A stretch of 62,727 nt of DNA. Source: Gemmatimonadota bacterium. GTDB lineage: Bacteria > Gemmatimonadota > Gemmatimonadetes > Longimicrobiales > Gaopeijiaceae. Positions 27,000 to 35,491 of the stretch are shown here, one piece after another. Below the pieces are notes generated by a model that saw only the letters and a list, made by a program, of their open reading frames with translations, was not told where the DNA came from and searched no databases. A program made the position numbers and the translations under genes. How positions within the stretch are numbered: the stretch's first letter is position 1; every line of letters begins with the position of its first letter. The stretch spans positions 1 through 62,727 of the forward strand of contig JAJDTB010000012.1 in the NCBI GenBank assembly GCA_022827345.1, given 5' to 3'.

Positions 27000-28406
27000 T
27001 CAGATCCCCAGTTCCGCGAGCGCCCGGGCGCCCCCGTCGAGATTCGTGAGTTTCATGCTGGCGTAGTTGGGCGAATAAATGACGCCGGACGCCCCGGCCG
27101 AGTATGCGGCATGCACACTTTCGTACACGATTTCGGGCGTGCAGACCGCCTGGTCCGGGCTGGAGCGGGGCGCGTCGACGCCGACGCCCATCAGCACGGG
27201 GAGTTCGCCGCCGAGCGCCTCGATGGTGTCGCGGCACTGGCCTCCGACATACGTGGATGGGCGCATCCCCGCACCGAGCAGGTCGTCCCAGGGCGCCTCG
27301 TCGAGGCCGAGGATGCGGTACATGATCGGGGTCAGCTCGGGCGGCGCAAGGTCGCGCAGGAGGGTGGCGTGCAGCTGCTTCATCTCTCCGATGTAGATGC
27401 CGCCGGACTGGTGCTGGTAGGTGATCGGCTTGACCCAGTCGGCGTAGTCCTTCGTCTCGGCCCAAGGCCACTGCGCCTTGCGAAGCGGGTTGAAGTGGTT
27501 GCGGTTCCACACGTTGAGCCCGAACTCGAGCGCCGGATCGCACCACTTGACGATCCCGTAGAGCTCGCGGTCGAGGTCCTTGTTGCGCGTCACCCAGTGC
27601 TTCTCGAAAAGCAGGAACTCGGGGTTGTCGAGGAGTGTGCGGAGCCCGGTGATGAAGGCGCCGTCGGTGAAGTGCTCGCCCGCGCGGGCCCGGCGGAAGT
27701 AGTCGTGAAGAGCGGCGGACGCCCGACGCGCGGCTTCCGCGTCGATCCCGGCGGCGCCCATGCTCGCCAAGCAGTGCGTGCAGAAGCACCCCGGGGCCAT
27801 CCCGGTGACCAGCTGGTCGAGTGGGCTCCGCCTCTCGTTGCACCACATGATGCCGTCGATGTCGTAACTCCGGCAGTGGTCCTCGATCAGCGCGTGCCAC
27901 CAGGTGCGGTAGTCCGGGTGTTCCAGACAGGGCGCGCCGCTGATCCGGCCCAGGTAGTCCACCTCCATGTACTGGACCAGACCCGGGATCTGCACGGTGT
28001 TCGCCGACCCGTGCCCGGCATACTTGAAGAGCGGCTCCATCAGCTCGGGGATCACCTTCATCCCCCGCTCGCGGGCACCGGGAATGACCATTTCGAGTAT
28101 GTCGCGGTCCCGCATGCCCTCGTCCGGCGCGCGGAAGTTCGTGATCGACGTATTGCGGTAGAACTCGGGATGATCCGCCAGGTACGACCCGCCCTGCACC
28201 TCCAGCGGCTCGGGCACCCCGTGGTCCGGCCAGCCATCGAGCCTCCACGAGATGCTGCGCCCGATCTTGAGGCCGAGCCAGCTCACCGTGCCGAGGAAGA
28301 CCACGTTCACGCCCACCCGCTCCTGCAGCGTGTCGAGCACCGCGTCGGTGCCCTCGTCCACGAAGCTCGCGGGCCCGATCTGCACCCCCACGCACCTGTC
28401 GCTCAC
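27000..28406 (-). CDS. TIM-barrel, glycoside-hydrolase-like protein of unknown specificity
   Basis: A 468-aa cytosolic protein that looks like a (beta/alpha)8 barrel of the putative glycosyl hydrolase type: regular strand-helix alternation, IDGIMWCNERRSPL at strand 4 (Glu191 a candidate acid/base), then CFCTHC (Cys207, Cys209, Cys212), a cysteine trio also seen in uncharacterised barrel proteins where it may bind zinc. Near the end come GVGVDAPRSSP and ASGVIYSPNYASM. I do not know a characterised homologue. Start at ATG 28406; the longer overlapping frame upstream is a shadow. It lies between the importer permeases (67 bp) and the amidohydrolase (48 bp), so it should act on the imported material. 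Confidence 0.7.
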   Translation of the reverse strand: MSDRCVGVQIGPASFVDEGTDAVLDTLQERVGVNVVFLGTVSWLGLKIGRSISWRLDGWPDHGVPEPLEVQGGSYLADHPEFYRNTSITNFRAPDEGMRDRDILEMVIPGARERGMKVIPELMEPLFKYAGHGSANTVQIPGLVQYMEVDYLGRISGAPCLEHPDYRTWWHALIEDHCRSYDIDGIMWCNERRSPLDQLVTGMAPGCFCTHCLASMGAAGIDAEAARRASAALHDYFRRARAGEHFTDGAFITGLRTLLDNPEFLLFEKHWVTRNKDLDRELYGIVKWCDPALEFGLNVWNRNHFNPLRKAQWPWAETKDYADWVKPITYQHQSGGIYIGEMKQLHATLLRDLAPPELTPIMYRILGLDEAPWDDLLGAGMRPSTYVGGQCRDTIEALGGELPVLMGVGVDAPRSSPDQAVCTPEIVYESVHAAYSAGASGVIYSPNYASMKLTNLDGGARALAELGI

Positions 28407-28473
28407 GGCTGATCGCCCTCCTTGCGTCCCAAACCGACATGTCGCTGGCCCATGCTCGTCGTCCGCATCGGGC

Positions 28474-29352
28474 TCACCTCGCTTTCAACCTCGGATCCAG
28501 CATCTCCTGGAGACTGTCTCCGAGAAGGTTCGTCGCCATCACCACCGTGAATATGGCGATCCCGGGGAAAGTCGAAATCCACCACGCCCTGCCCAGCACG
28601 TCGCGCCCCACCGCAACCATCAGCCCCCACTCCGGCGTCGGCGGCTGCGCCCCAAGCCCGAGAAAGCTCAGTCCCGCCCCGACCGAAATCGCGTGCCCGA
28701 ACTCCAGCGTCGACAGCACCAGAACCGGAATCGCCGTGTTCGGCAGCACGTGCCGCAGCATGATCCTCACGTCCGGCACCCCCAGCAGCCGCGCCGCGTC
28801 GACGTATTCCTGCTCGCGAACGGTGAGCACGGTGCTCCGAACCAGACGTGCGTAACGAGGGATGGTGGAGACGCCGACCGCGACCATCACATTCGTGATA
28901 CTGGGCCCGAGCGCCGCGATCACCACCAGGGCGAGAAGGATGCCGGGGAAGGCCAGCATGGCATCGACCATGCGCATGGCCACCGTGTCGACCGCGCCCC
29001 GGTAATACCCGGACACGAGCCCGAGCGCCGATCCCAGCGCGGCACCGATCGCCACGCTGATGAAGCCGAGAATCAGTGACACGCGCGCGCCGTAGATCAC
29101 CCGGCTGAAGACGTCGCGGCCGAGCCGGTCGGTGCCGAACCAGAACTCGTCCGAGGGGGCCTCGCGGGCTCCCGAGACGGTGGCGAGGGGGTCGTGGGGG
29201 GTGGCGGGGGCGGCGAAGATGGCGAGGAGGACCCATGCGGCGAGAATGGCGGCGCCCGCGATGAAGCCAGCGGAGAGTTTGCGGCCGCCGATGGTGAGTC
29301 CGCCGCCTCGGCGAGCGATCCCGGGGGTGCGCGCGCTGCCTCGGGCAATCAT
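28474..29352 (-). CDS. ABC transporter permease (DppC/OppC type)
   Basis: A 292-aa membrane permease of a peptide-type ABC importer. It has one N-terminal helix (about 28-50), the periplasmic segment HDPLATVSGAREAPSDEFWFGTD, typical of DppC, then five helices with the EAA loop AARLLGVPDVRIMLRHVLPN. ATG at 29352 overlaps the upstream permease stop (ATGA). Pairs with the DppB-type permease immediately upstream. Confidence 0.92.
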   Translation of the reverse strand: MIARGSARTPGIARRGGGLTIGGRKLSAGFIAGAAILAAWVLLAIFAAPATPHDPLATVSGAREAPSDEFWFGTDRLGRDVFSRVIYGARVSLILGFISVAIGAALGSALGLVSGYYRGAVDTVAMRMVDAMLAFPGILLALVVIAALGPSITNVMVAVGVSTIPRYARLVRSTVLTVREQEYVDAARLLGVPDVRIMLRHVLPNTAIPVLVLSTLEFGHAISVGAGLSFLGLGAQPPTPEWGLMVAVGRDVLGRAWWISTFPGIAIFTVVMATNLLGDSLQEMLDPRLKAR

Positions 29353-30293
29353 GCCGGGGCCTCGTCGCGGATGCGGGGATCGAGCCATGCGGCCAGCAGG
29401 TCGACCAGCAGGTTCACGAGCACGTACATCGCCGCCATGAACAGCACGATCCCCTGCACCAGCGGGTAGTCCTTCCAGAGGATCGCGCTCACGACCAGGC
29501 GGCCGAGGCCCGGGCGGCTGAACACGGTTTCGGTGACGACCGCGCCGGCGAGCATGGCCCCGAACTGCAGCCCGAGCATGGTGAGGACGGGGAGGAAGGC
29601 GTTCCGGAGCGCATGGCGCAGGTAGACGATGCGCTTGGGCAGGCCCTTCGCCCAGGCGGCGCGGATGTAGTCCTCGACGAGCACTTCGCGGAGGGACGCA
29701 CGGGTGAGGCGGGCGATGACGCCGGCGGACACGAGGCCCAGGGACAGGCTGGGGAGGACGAGCGAGCGGATGCCTTCGGAGCCTGCGGGCGGGAACCACG
29801 GGAGCCAGAAGGAGAAGACGAGGATGAGGAGCAGGCCGAGCCAGAACAGGGGAAGCGACACGCCGGCGTAGGCGAGGACGCGGCTGAAGCCGTCGATCCA
29901 GGAGCCTTGGTGGAGGGCGGCGAGGACGCCGGTGGTGACGCCGATGATGATGGCGAAGAGGATGCCGCCGAGGCTCAGCGCGAGGGTGGAGCCGAGGCGG
30001 TCGAGGATGAGGTCGAGGACGGGGGCGCGGAGGCGGACGGAGGTGCCGAGGTCGCCGGTGACGGCGCCGCCGAGGAAGCGGCCGTATTGGACCGGGAGGG
30101 GGTCATTGAGGCCCATCTCCTCGCGGAGTTGCTCCTGGCGCTCGGGGGTAACGGAGCCGCTTTCCGCGCCGGAGAGCATGAGCTGGACGGGGTCGCCCGG
30201 AAGGGCGTGCATAATGGAGAAGACCGCCACCGAGACGAGGAGGAGGACGACCCCGAGTTGGGCGAGGCGGCGGGCGAGGTAGGGGGCGAGCAT
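29349..30293 (-). CDS. ABC transporter permease (DppB/OppB type)
   Basis: A 314-aa permease with the standard DppB start (MLAPYLARRLAQLGVVLLLVS), the HALPGDPV periplasmic motif, six hydrophobic helices and the EAA loop AAWAKGLPKRIVYLRHALRN. Forms the heterodimeric channel with the following DppC-type protein. Its expected upstream partner, the binding protein, is 950 bp away with a toxin-antitoxin pair on the opposite strand in between; the 222-bp gap before this gene probably also contains the promoter of that pair. Confidence 0.92.
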   Translation of the reverse strand: MLAPYLARRLAQLGVVLLLVSVAVFSIMHALPGDPVQLMLSGAESGSVTPERQEQLREEMGLNDPLPVQYGRFLGGAVTGDLGTSVRLRAPVLDLILDRLGSTLALSLGGILFAIIIGVTTGVLAALHQGSWIDGFSRVLAYAGVSLPLFWLGLLLILVFSFWLPWFPPAGSEGIRSLVLPSLSLGLVSAGVIARLTRASLREVLVEDYIRAAWAKGLPKRIVYLRHALRNAFLPVLTMLGLQFGAMLAGAVVTETVFSRPGLGRLVVSAILWKDYPLVQGIVLFMAAMYVLVNLLVDLLAAWLDPRIRDEAPA

Positions 30294-30440
30294 TGGGGGG
30301 GGAGCGTGAGGCGGACAGGCGCTGGTTCAGTTGTCCAGGCCTCGAAGGTACGACGGCAGGTCAGTGCTGGCGAGCACGCCGCTACGAAGCCACGATTGCC
30401 GGTGTGCTCTCCGTGTAACTGGAATCCACGAGCCAACTAA

Positions 30441-30460
30441 TGTATATATATCTTGTATAT
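30441..30460 (+). promoter_or_regulatory. AT-rich direct repeats upstream of the RHH antitoxin gene
   Basis: TGTATAT occurs at 30441-30447 and 30454-30460 in a run of almost pure A/T within very GC-rich DNA, about 55 bp before the antitoxin start. Ribbon-helix-helix antitoxins typically repress their own promoter through short repeats of this sort, so this is a likely promoter/operator; the exact -10 and -35 cannot be fixed by eye. Confidence 0.5.
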
Positions 30461-30515
30461 CATTGCGACGGTCGCCGATGGTCCGATTGAACGTCCACAG
30501 AGGAGGAAGCAGATA

Positions 30516-30809
30516 ATGAAGGACCACACCGGCACTCTGCTCGACATGCCCCGCAGGAAGCGTTCGGTCCTCCTCCCGGTCCGAGTCACTCCGGAAGAGC
30601 GCGACGCGATCCGCGCGGTCGCGAAGCGGGAGAACCTGACCGTATCCGGGTTCATCCGGTCCGCGATCGCACTCAGGGCCCAGGACCTGGACCGCGAGCC
30701 GCTCGGCCGCTGGCTGGTCGACAACATCCCTCGCGGAACAGGTCTCGACATCCCCCGCGAACGGGGATCCCGCCGCGAGACCCCCTTCGCCGCGGATGAC
30801 CTCGGGTGA
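30516..30809 (+). CDS. Ribbon-helix-helix antitoxin (CopG/Arc-like)
   Basis: A 97-aa protein with a ribbon-helix-helix core, from the beta strand SVLLPVRVTPEE through DAIRAVAKRENLTVSGFIRSAI (about residues 24-58), then a flexible tail (GRWLVDNIPRG onward) of the kind that wraps around a PIN toxin. ATG at 30516 is fixed by a strong AGGAGG 8 bases upstream; a longer in-frame start at 30453 would lie inside the promoter. It overlaps the toxin gene by GTGA. Expected to neutralise the toxin and autorepress the pair. Confidence 0.85.
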   Translation: MKDHTGTLLDMPRRKRSVLLPVRVTPEERDAIRAVAKRENLTVSGFIRSAIALRAQDLDREPLGRWLVDNIPRGTGLDIPRERGSRRETPFAADDLG

Positions 30810-31225
30810 GCGGTGTCCTGCTGGATACCAACGTAATCTCGGAACTGACCCGGCCGGCCCCTGCCCCGCCGGTGGTCGCCTTCCTTGCTCAACAAGACGA
30901 CGCTTGGCTGTCCGCGCTCGTATTGCACGAACTGGAATTCGGTCTGCTTCTCCTGCCTCGGGGAAGACGCCGGGCCTCACTCCGCGACGTGCTCTCGGAG
31001 TTCATCCGGCGATACGAGGATCGCATTCTGCCCCTGGGCCGCAGGGCGGCCCGCCAGGCCGCCCGTCTCCGAGCCGATGCGCGCCGGGGTGGTCGAACCC
31101 TCGACCTGGGCGACGCGCTCATCGCGGGAACTGCACAAGTGCACGGCCTGGGCCTGGCGACCAGGAATGTTGCGGACTTCGAAGGACTCGACATCCTCGT
31201 CACAAATCCATGGGATTCCTGCTGA
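30806..31225 (+). CDS. PIN-domain toxin (VapC/FitB-like)
   Basis: A 139-aa PIN-domain ribonuclease of the FitB/VapC type. The acidic metal-binding residues are in place: Asp7 in LLDTNVISELTRP, Glu44 in HELEFG, Asp103 in LGDALIA and Asp124 in NVADFEGL. GTG at 30806 overlaps the antitoxin stop. Such toxins cut tRNA or rRNA when the antitoxin is degraded. The pair is antisense to the surrounding peptide-importer genes and ends 21 bp from the binding-protein stop (convergent). Confidence 0.9.
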   Translation: MSGVLLDTNVISELTRPAPAPPVVAFLAQQDDAWLSALVLHELEFGLLLLPRGRRRASLRDVLSEFIRRYEDRILPLGRRAARQAARLRADARRGGRTLDLGDALIAGTAQVHGLGLATRNVADFEGLDILVTNPWDSC

Positions 31226-31246
31226 CGCAGAACGTGTCGCCCCGGG

Positions 31247-32968
31247 CTACTCTCTCACCAAGTGCGTGTTGTGCACAAAGTAGAACTGTCCCTCCGAAGC
31301 CAGCTGGAAGTCCCGCACATGGTCCGACACCGCATAGAAGATCGGCTCGCTCAGCGTGGGCAGCATTAGCGCGCTGTCCATGATGATCCGCTGGGCCAGA
31401 CGCGCCAACTCGCACCGCGCTTCCTGCTCCGGCAGCACTCTGAGCTGGCTCACGATCCCGTCCAACTCTGCGTCCACGAAACCCGACCACGCCCACCCGC
31501 CGACAACATCGTGTGCCGAGTTCCACAGCATGTCCATCAACAACGGGTCCGGGCTGCGCTGGCGCTCGTAGATGAGGTCGAAGTCCCGCGCATTCACCCT
31601 CTCGAGCTGCACCGGGCCCGGCACGATCTCCAGCACCAGGTCGATTCCGAGCGGCCGCCACTGCGCCTGAACCGCCTCCCCCATTTCCTCGCGGTCGAGG
31701 ATGGTCCACCGAACACGTAGCGGCGCGCCGTCTTCGACCCCGTCAACCCCGTACGCCTCGCGGATCCCATCACCGTCCCGATCGGTGTAGCCGGCCTCCT
31801 CCAATAGCCGCTTCGCCATCTCGGGATCGTGCGGATAGTATCCCGCATTCCCCTCCCAGTAGCACCGATGCACCGTGTTCAGCGGGCCGTCCGCCGTGAG
31901 ATAGTGCCCATCGTACAGCAGGTCATTCAGCGCCTGCTGATCCGTCCCGTGCAGCAACGCCCGCCGGACCCGGATGTCGTTGAACGGCGGCCGGCGCACA
32001 TTCATGACCATCTGCAGCCCGGTGCCGGCCTGGTAGCCGGTGAGCAGCGAGAACCCCTCGGCGTTGCGGTAGTCGTCGATGTAGGCGGTGGGCAGATTCA
32101 TCGCGATGTGGGCGTTGCCGGTGCGGACGATGTTGCCCAGCACGGCCTCCTCGCCGATAAAGCGGATCGTCACGCGCTCGACCCTGGCCGGGCCGGGCTC
32201 GTTGCTGATCGAGTTCCAGCCGCCGTAGCCGTCCCAGCGCCGCACGGTGACGTGGTCGTTCGGCACCCATTCCTCGAGCAGGAACGGTCCGGCGCCCACC
32301 AGATGGCGGTCGAACTGTTCGATCCCCCAGCGCTCGGCGGCCTCGGGGGACCAGATCGGCACGCGCCGGAAAGCGTCGAGGACGGTCACCCAGGGGGCCT
32401 CGTAGTGGAGCGTCACCGTGGTGTCGTCGACCACCTCGACGCGTTCGACGGGGCCGACGTGGGCCGCCATCTCGCCGGACCGCGTCGCCGGGTCGAGGAT
32501 GCGCTCGACGTTGTACCTGACGGCCGCGGCATCGAAAGGCGTGCCGTCCTGGAAGACGACATCGCTCCGCAGCGTGAACGTCCACTCGTCGGCCGCGTCG
32601 TTCGAGGACCAGGCTGTCGCCAGTGCCGGGTGGAACTCGCCGTCCGGGCCGATGATCAGCAGGGGGTCGGCGATCATGTAGTCGATGAGCCACGCGGTCT
32701 GGTAGGGCTCGATGTGGCCGTCCAGGGAGGCGGGCTCGCGGGAGGCGGGCCAGGCGATGATGAGTTCGTCGGCGGGACCCGCGGAGCCATCGGTGTCGCC
32801 GCCACAACCCGGGAGCGTCAACGGCAGCGCGATTAGCGCGATCGCAAGCCGATGGGCGCCCGGCGTCCGGGATGCGACACGCCGGAGCCTGCTGTGGCGG
32901 TTGGGCGGCGGGCTGCCTGCCGGGGACATGGGCAGGCCGTCGTCGCGGCCTTGACGACGCTCGATCAT
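31247..32968 (-). CDS. Peptide-type ABC transporter substrate-binding lipoprotein (DppA/OppA family)
   Basis: A 573-aa family 5 solute-binding protein. A hydrophobic signal and lipobox LTLPGC (Cys55) follow an unusually long positively charged lead of about 40 residues. Mature-protein landmarks are PASLDGHIEPYQTAW, the family 5 segment WTFTLRSDVVFQDGTPFDAAAVRYNVER, and FNDIRVRRALLHGTDQQALN. ATG at 32968 overlaps the thiI stop (ATGA); ATG at 32929 would shorten the lead by 13 residues. It is the likely receptor for the permeases and ATPases encoded from 30293 to 21507, although the toxin-antitoxin pair lies between. Confidence 0.9.
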   Translation of the reverse strand: MIERRQGRDDGLPMSPAGSPPPNRHSRLRRVASRTPGAHRLAIALIALPLTLPGCGGDTDGSAGPADELIIAWPASREPASLDGHIEPYQTAWLIDYMIADPLLIIGPDGEFHPALATAWSSNDAADEWTFTLRSDVVFQDGTPFDAAAVRYNVERILDPATRSGEMAAHVGPVERVEVVDDTTVTLHYEAPWVTVLDAFRRVPIWSPEAAERWGIEQFDRHLVGAGPFLLEEWVPNDHVTVRRWDGYGGWNSISNEPGPARVERVTIRFIGEEAVLGNIVRTGNAHIAMNLPTAYIDDYRNAEGFSLLTGYQAGTGLQMVMNVRRPPFNDIRVRRALLHGTDQQALNDLLYDGHYLTADGPLNTVHRCYWEGNAGYYPHDPEMAKRLLEEAGYTDRDGDGIREAYGVDGVEDGAPLRVRWTILDREEMGEAVQAQWRPLGIDLVLEIVPGPVQLERVNARDFDLIYERQRSPDPLLMDMLWNSAHDVVGGWAWSGFVDAELDGIVSQLRVLPEQEARCELARLAQRIIMDSALMLPTLSEPIFYAVSDHVRDFQLASEGQFYFVHNTHLVRE

Positions 32969-34485
32969 CCCTTCAGCGCCTTCGTCCCGTCCTTCAGCGC
33001 GTACGCCTCGTAACCCACGGTCTGCAGCAGGTTCGCGAACTGCCCCGACTGAATCCCGTTATCGCAGAAAAGCACATACTTAACATCTTTGTTTAGTTTT
33101 TCGGCCAGATCGGGAAAATCGAGGGGCAGTACGCGGCGGGAGCCGGGATGACGCCAGCCGTCGTCCTGCTGCGCGGGCCGGCAATCGATCACGAGGGCTC
33201 CCGCCGGGAGGGAGTCGATCCACAGGTAGTCGCGCTGCAGATCGGCATCGGCAATCTTCCTCACGTCCAGCACCTTGCGCGCGGCCACGGCGCGGTCGAC
33301 GAGGCCGGGGTCGAGCGGCGCCTCCTCCCGGTCCACCGCCAACACCTTCGCGGCCGTGACCGGCTTCCCCTCCAGAATCGCGCAGTATTCCTTGATGCGC
33401 GCGGACAGAGCGGCGGTCCCGATCCGCTCGGCGATGCGGATGATCTCCTCCTTGTCGAAGCCGACCAGTGGGCGCAGAACGGGACGGGTCGCGGCGGCTT
33501 CGATCGCGCGCAGGTTGCGCAGCGTCTGGGACGACACCTGGCCCAGCGACTCGCCGGTGACGATGGCGTCGGCTCCGGTCTCGGCGGCGACTCGGTCCGC
33601 GACGCGGTACATGAGGCGTTTGAGGACGACCTGCCAATAGCGGGGCGTGACCTGGCGCTGCAGCTCGCGCACCGGCTCCTCGAAGTCGACGATGTGCATG
33701 CGCGGACGATTGCCGTAGCTCCAGTGGTCGGCGAGAACCTTCGTGACGCGGATCACCGAGCGCTCGAAGGCCGGCCCGGCCAGGTTGCAGAAGACGTAGT
33801 CGAGGGGGACGCCGCGCTTGAGGAGGAGCCAGGCCGCGACGGCGGAGTCGAAGCCGCCGGAGATCAGGCAGACCGCCCGGCTCTGGACGCCGACGGGCAG
33901 GCCGCCGGGGCCCTCGGTGCGGTGGCTGAAGAGGTAGGTGCGGTGGTCGCGGACCTCGACGTGGACGGTGACTTCGGGGGTGGTGAGGTCGACGGTGCCG
34001 TAGGGGTTGAGGGCGGCGCCGAGGTGCACGCCGATGTCCCGCGACGAAAAGGAGTGGCGGCCGGTGCGGCGGGCGGCGACGGCGTAGCGGCGACCGGTGA
34101 CGGCGTCGCGGTAAAGGTCGTGGCCGACGCGGACGATCTCGTCGAGGTCGGCGCCGATGACGGCGTCGACGCGGGAGAAGGAGTGGACGCCGAAGACGCG
34201 GGCCGCGGGGGCCATGGGGTCGTCGGAGGGGGCTGGAGTGTGCGGAGCGGGTGTCGAGGCGCCGGCGGATGCTTGGGACGCGTTGTTATCCCCCCGAGAG
34301 GGTATGGTCACAAACAGGCGGCTCCAGCGGTCGCGGATGCCGGGACGGGTCCCGGCGGAGCGCAGCGCGTCACCCAGGTTGCGGATGAGTTGCTTGTGGA
34401 AGCGGCGGCGCGTGCGGTTGGACTTGCTCGCGACCTCGGAGGCGATGCGGACGATGTAGGCGGCGTCTTGAGCGTCAGAGCGCAT
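32965..34485 (-). CDS. thiI: ThiI: tRNA 4-thiouridine synthase / thiazole sulfur carrier enzyme
   Basis: A 506-aa ThiI: N-terminal ferredoxin-like and THUMP region (about 1-195), PP-loop adenylation domain with SGGFDSAVA (about 209-217), then a C-terminal rhodanese domain whose persulfide cysteine is Cys474 in LFCDNGIQSG. It adenylates U8 of tRNA and transfers sulfur; in some bacteria it also serves thiamine synthesis. ATG at 34485 overlaps the AbiEii toxin gene by 11 bp. A low-complexity Ser/Ala/Pro insert (about residues 62-95) interrupts the N-terminal region, unusual for the family. Residues KLNKDVKY in the rhodanese domain are encoded by the AT-rich element also found in the aminotransferase gene. 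Confidence 0.92.
   Translation of the reverse strand: MRSDAQDAAYIVRIASEVASKSNRTRRRFHKQLIRNLGDALRSAGTRPGIRDRWSRLFVTIPSRGDNNASQASAGASTPAPHTPAPSDDPMAPAARVFGVHSFSRVDAVIGADLDEIVRVGHDLYRDAVTGRRYAVAARRTGRHSFSSRDIGVHLGAALNPYGTVDLTTPEVTVHVEVRDHRTYLFSHRTEGPGGLPVGVQSRAVCLISGGFDSAVAAWLLLKRGVPLDYVFCNLAGPAFERSVIRVTKVLADHWSYGNRPRMHIVDFEEPVRELQRQVTPRYWQVVLKRLMYRVADRVAAETGADAIVTGESLGQVSSQTLRNLRAIEAAATRPVLRPLVGFDKEEIIRIAERIGTAALSARIKEYCAILEGKPVTAAKVLAVDREEAPLDPGLVDRAVAARKVLDVRKIADADLQRDYLWIDSLPAGALVIDCRPAQQDDGWRHPGSRRVLPLDFPDLAEKLNKDVKYVLFCDNGIQSGQFANLLQTVGYEAYALKDGTKALKG
33076..33099. repeat. AT-rich 24-bp element shared with the aminotransferase gene (copy B)
   Basis: Twenty-one of 24 positions match 25450-25473: ata, one base, TTAACAT, two bases, TTGTTTAGTTT. 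It lies in the rhodanese domain just before the persulfide cysteine segment and is read in the same frame as the other copy. Confidence 0.6.
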
Positions 34486-35491
34486 TGGCGCGGGCCTCAA
34501 TGTCGGCGCATCTGCTCATGACGTCCTCGAACGATTCCGAGTCGTCAAGCAACATGCCATCGCGAACCATGCGATCATAGTCGGCTGCAAGTTCCTCGTA
34601 CAATGGGGCGGCGGGTATCAGCTGGAGGCCGCCGGAGACGGCCGCCACGTAGTCGATCCAGTTCCCCGATGCGGCCTTCTCCCGGAAGAAGATCGCCTTG
34701 TGGCGTGCTACGGCCTCCGCCAATTCCCGGTCGGCCAAGGCCGACTCAGCGTAGCCGGCATCATCCAGCCGGACCAGGTCGTGCCAGTGCCGGGAGAGCC
34801 GTGTTCCGCGGTGACGGGCGCGACGGCAGAACACGTGGATAGCCGTAGCCTTCTCCCAGAACGTGCGCTCCGGCAGCATGACAGTGGGGCAGGCCGTGGG
34901 GAAGCTGATGTCGGGAACGAAGCTGGCCGCATCGCATGCGATCTGCCGCGATTCGCGAGGTTCACCGGTCGAACGGGCTCCGAATTCGACAATCACCCCG
35001 GGTTGGACGAATCCATATTCGGGGAACATCGGGTCATAGCTGACGATCACGCGGTAATCTTCCGCACGAAGCCGGGCCTGCCACCCTGCGCCCGCCATTC
35101 CATCGGCCAGCGCTGGCGTCGCCACTTCCCTGGCCCAGTCCGTCAGACGCGGTCGAATCCTGCGTGTCCAGCGCTGTTCCTGGCTGCGGGTCGGCGGCAG
35201 CGCCTCCTCACCCATGCCTGCCACCAGTTCGGGTGCGAACCGGCGGATGTCGTACGTCACGTCGATATCCTCGGAAAACCGGCGAATGGCCCGATAGGCT
35301 TTCGAAAGCGAGGTGCCCCCTTTGAACACGAGATCCTGGCCAAAGGGTGCATCGAACAGCAAGGACAGCGTCTGAACTACCCATATGTCCTTTTCGAGGA
35401 GATGGGCCCTCGGCCCTCCCAAAGCGGCCGCTGTTTTCAGTACGCGACGTCTGTCTCGAACCGACAGCGAATGAAAGGACGCGCTAACCAT
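34475..35491 (-). CDS. abiEii: AbiEii/AbiGii-type nucleotidyltransferase toxin
   Basis: A 338-aa AbiEii-family nucleotidyltransferase toxin. Motif I is FKGGTSLSKAYRAI (Gly58, Gly59, Thr60, Ser61, Lys64) with the metal-binding FSEDIDVTY (Glu74, Asp75, Asp77). The upstream LLEKDIWVVQTLSLLF and later PERTFWEKATAIHVF are also typical. AbiE toxins halt growth or block phage by transferring nucleotides to tRNA. ATG at 35491 overlaps the antitoxin gene by 8 bp, the usual AbiE arrangement; the 3' end overlaps thiI by 11 bp, so toxin and tRNA-thiolation genes appear to be co-transcribed. Confidence 0.9.
   Translation of the reverse strand: MVSASFHSLSVRDRRRVLKTAAALGGPRAHLLEKDIWVVQTLSLLFDAPFGQDLVFKGGTSLSKAYRAIRRFSEDIDVTYDIRRFAPELVAGMGEEALPPTRSQEQRWTRRIRPRLTDWAREVATPALADGMAGAGWQARLRAEDYRVIVSYDPMFPEYGFVQPGVIVEFGARSTGEPRESRQIACDAASFVPDISFPTACPTVMLPERTFWEKATAIHVFCRRARHRGTRLSRHWHDLVRLDDAGYAESALADRELAEAVARHKAIFFREKAASGNWIDYVAAVSGGLQLIPAAPLYEELAADYDRMVRDGMLLDDSESFEDVMSRCADIEARANAL

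Noticed and set aside
26842-28440. A 532-residue minus-strand frame overlapping the TIM-barrel gene
   Set aside because: Composition is Arg/Gly/Ala-rich without conserved motifs; the overlapping 468-residue frame has a coherent barrel sequence and Cys motif.
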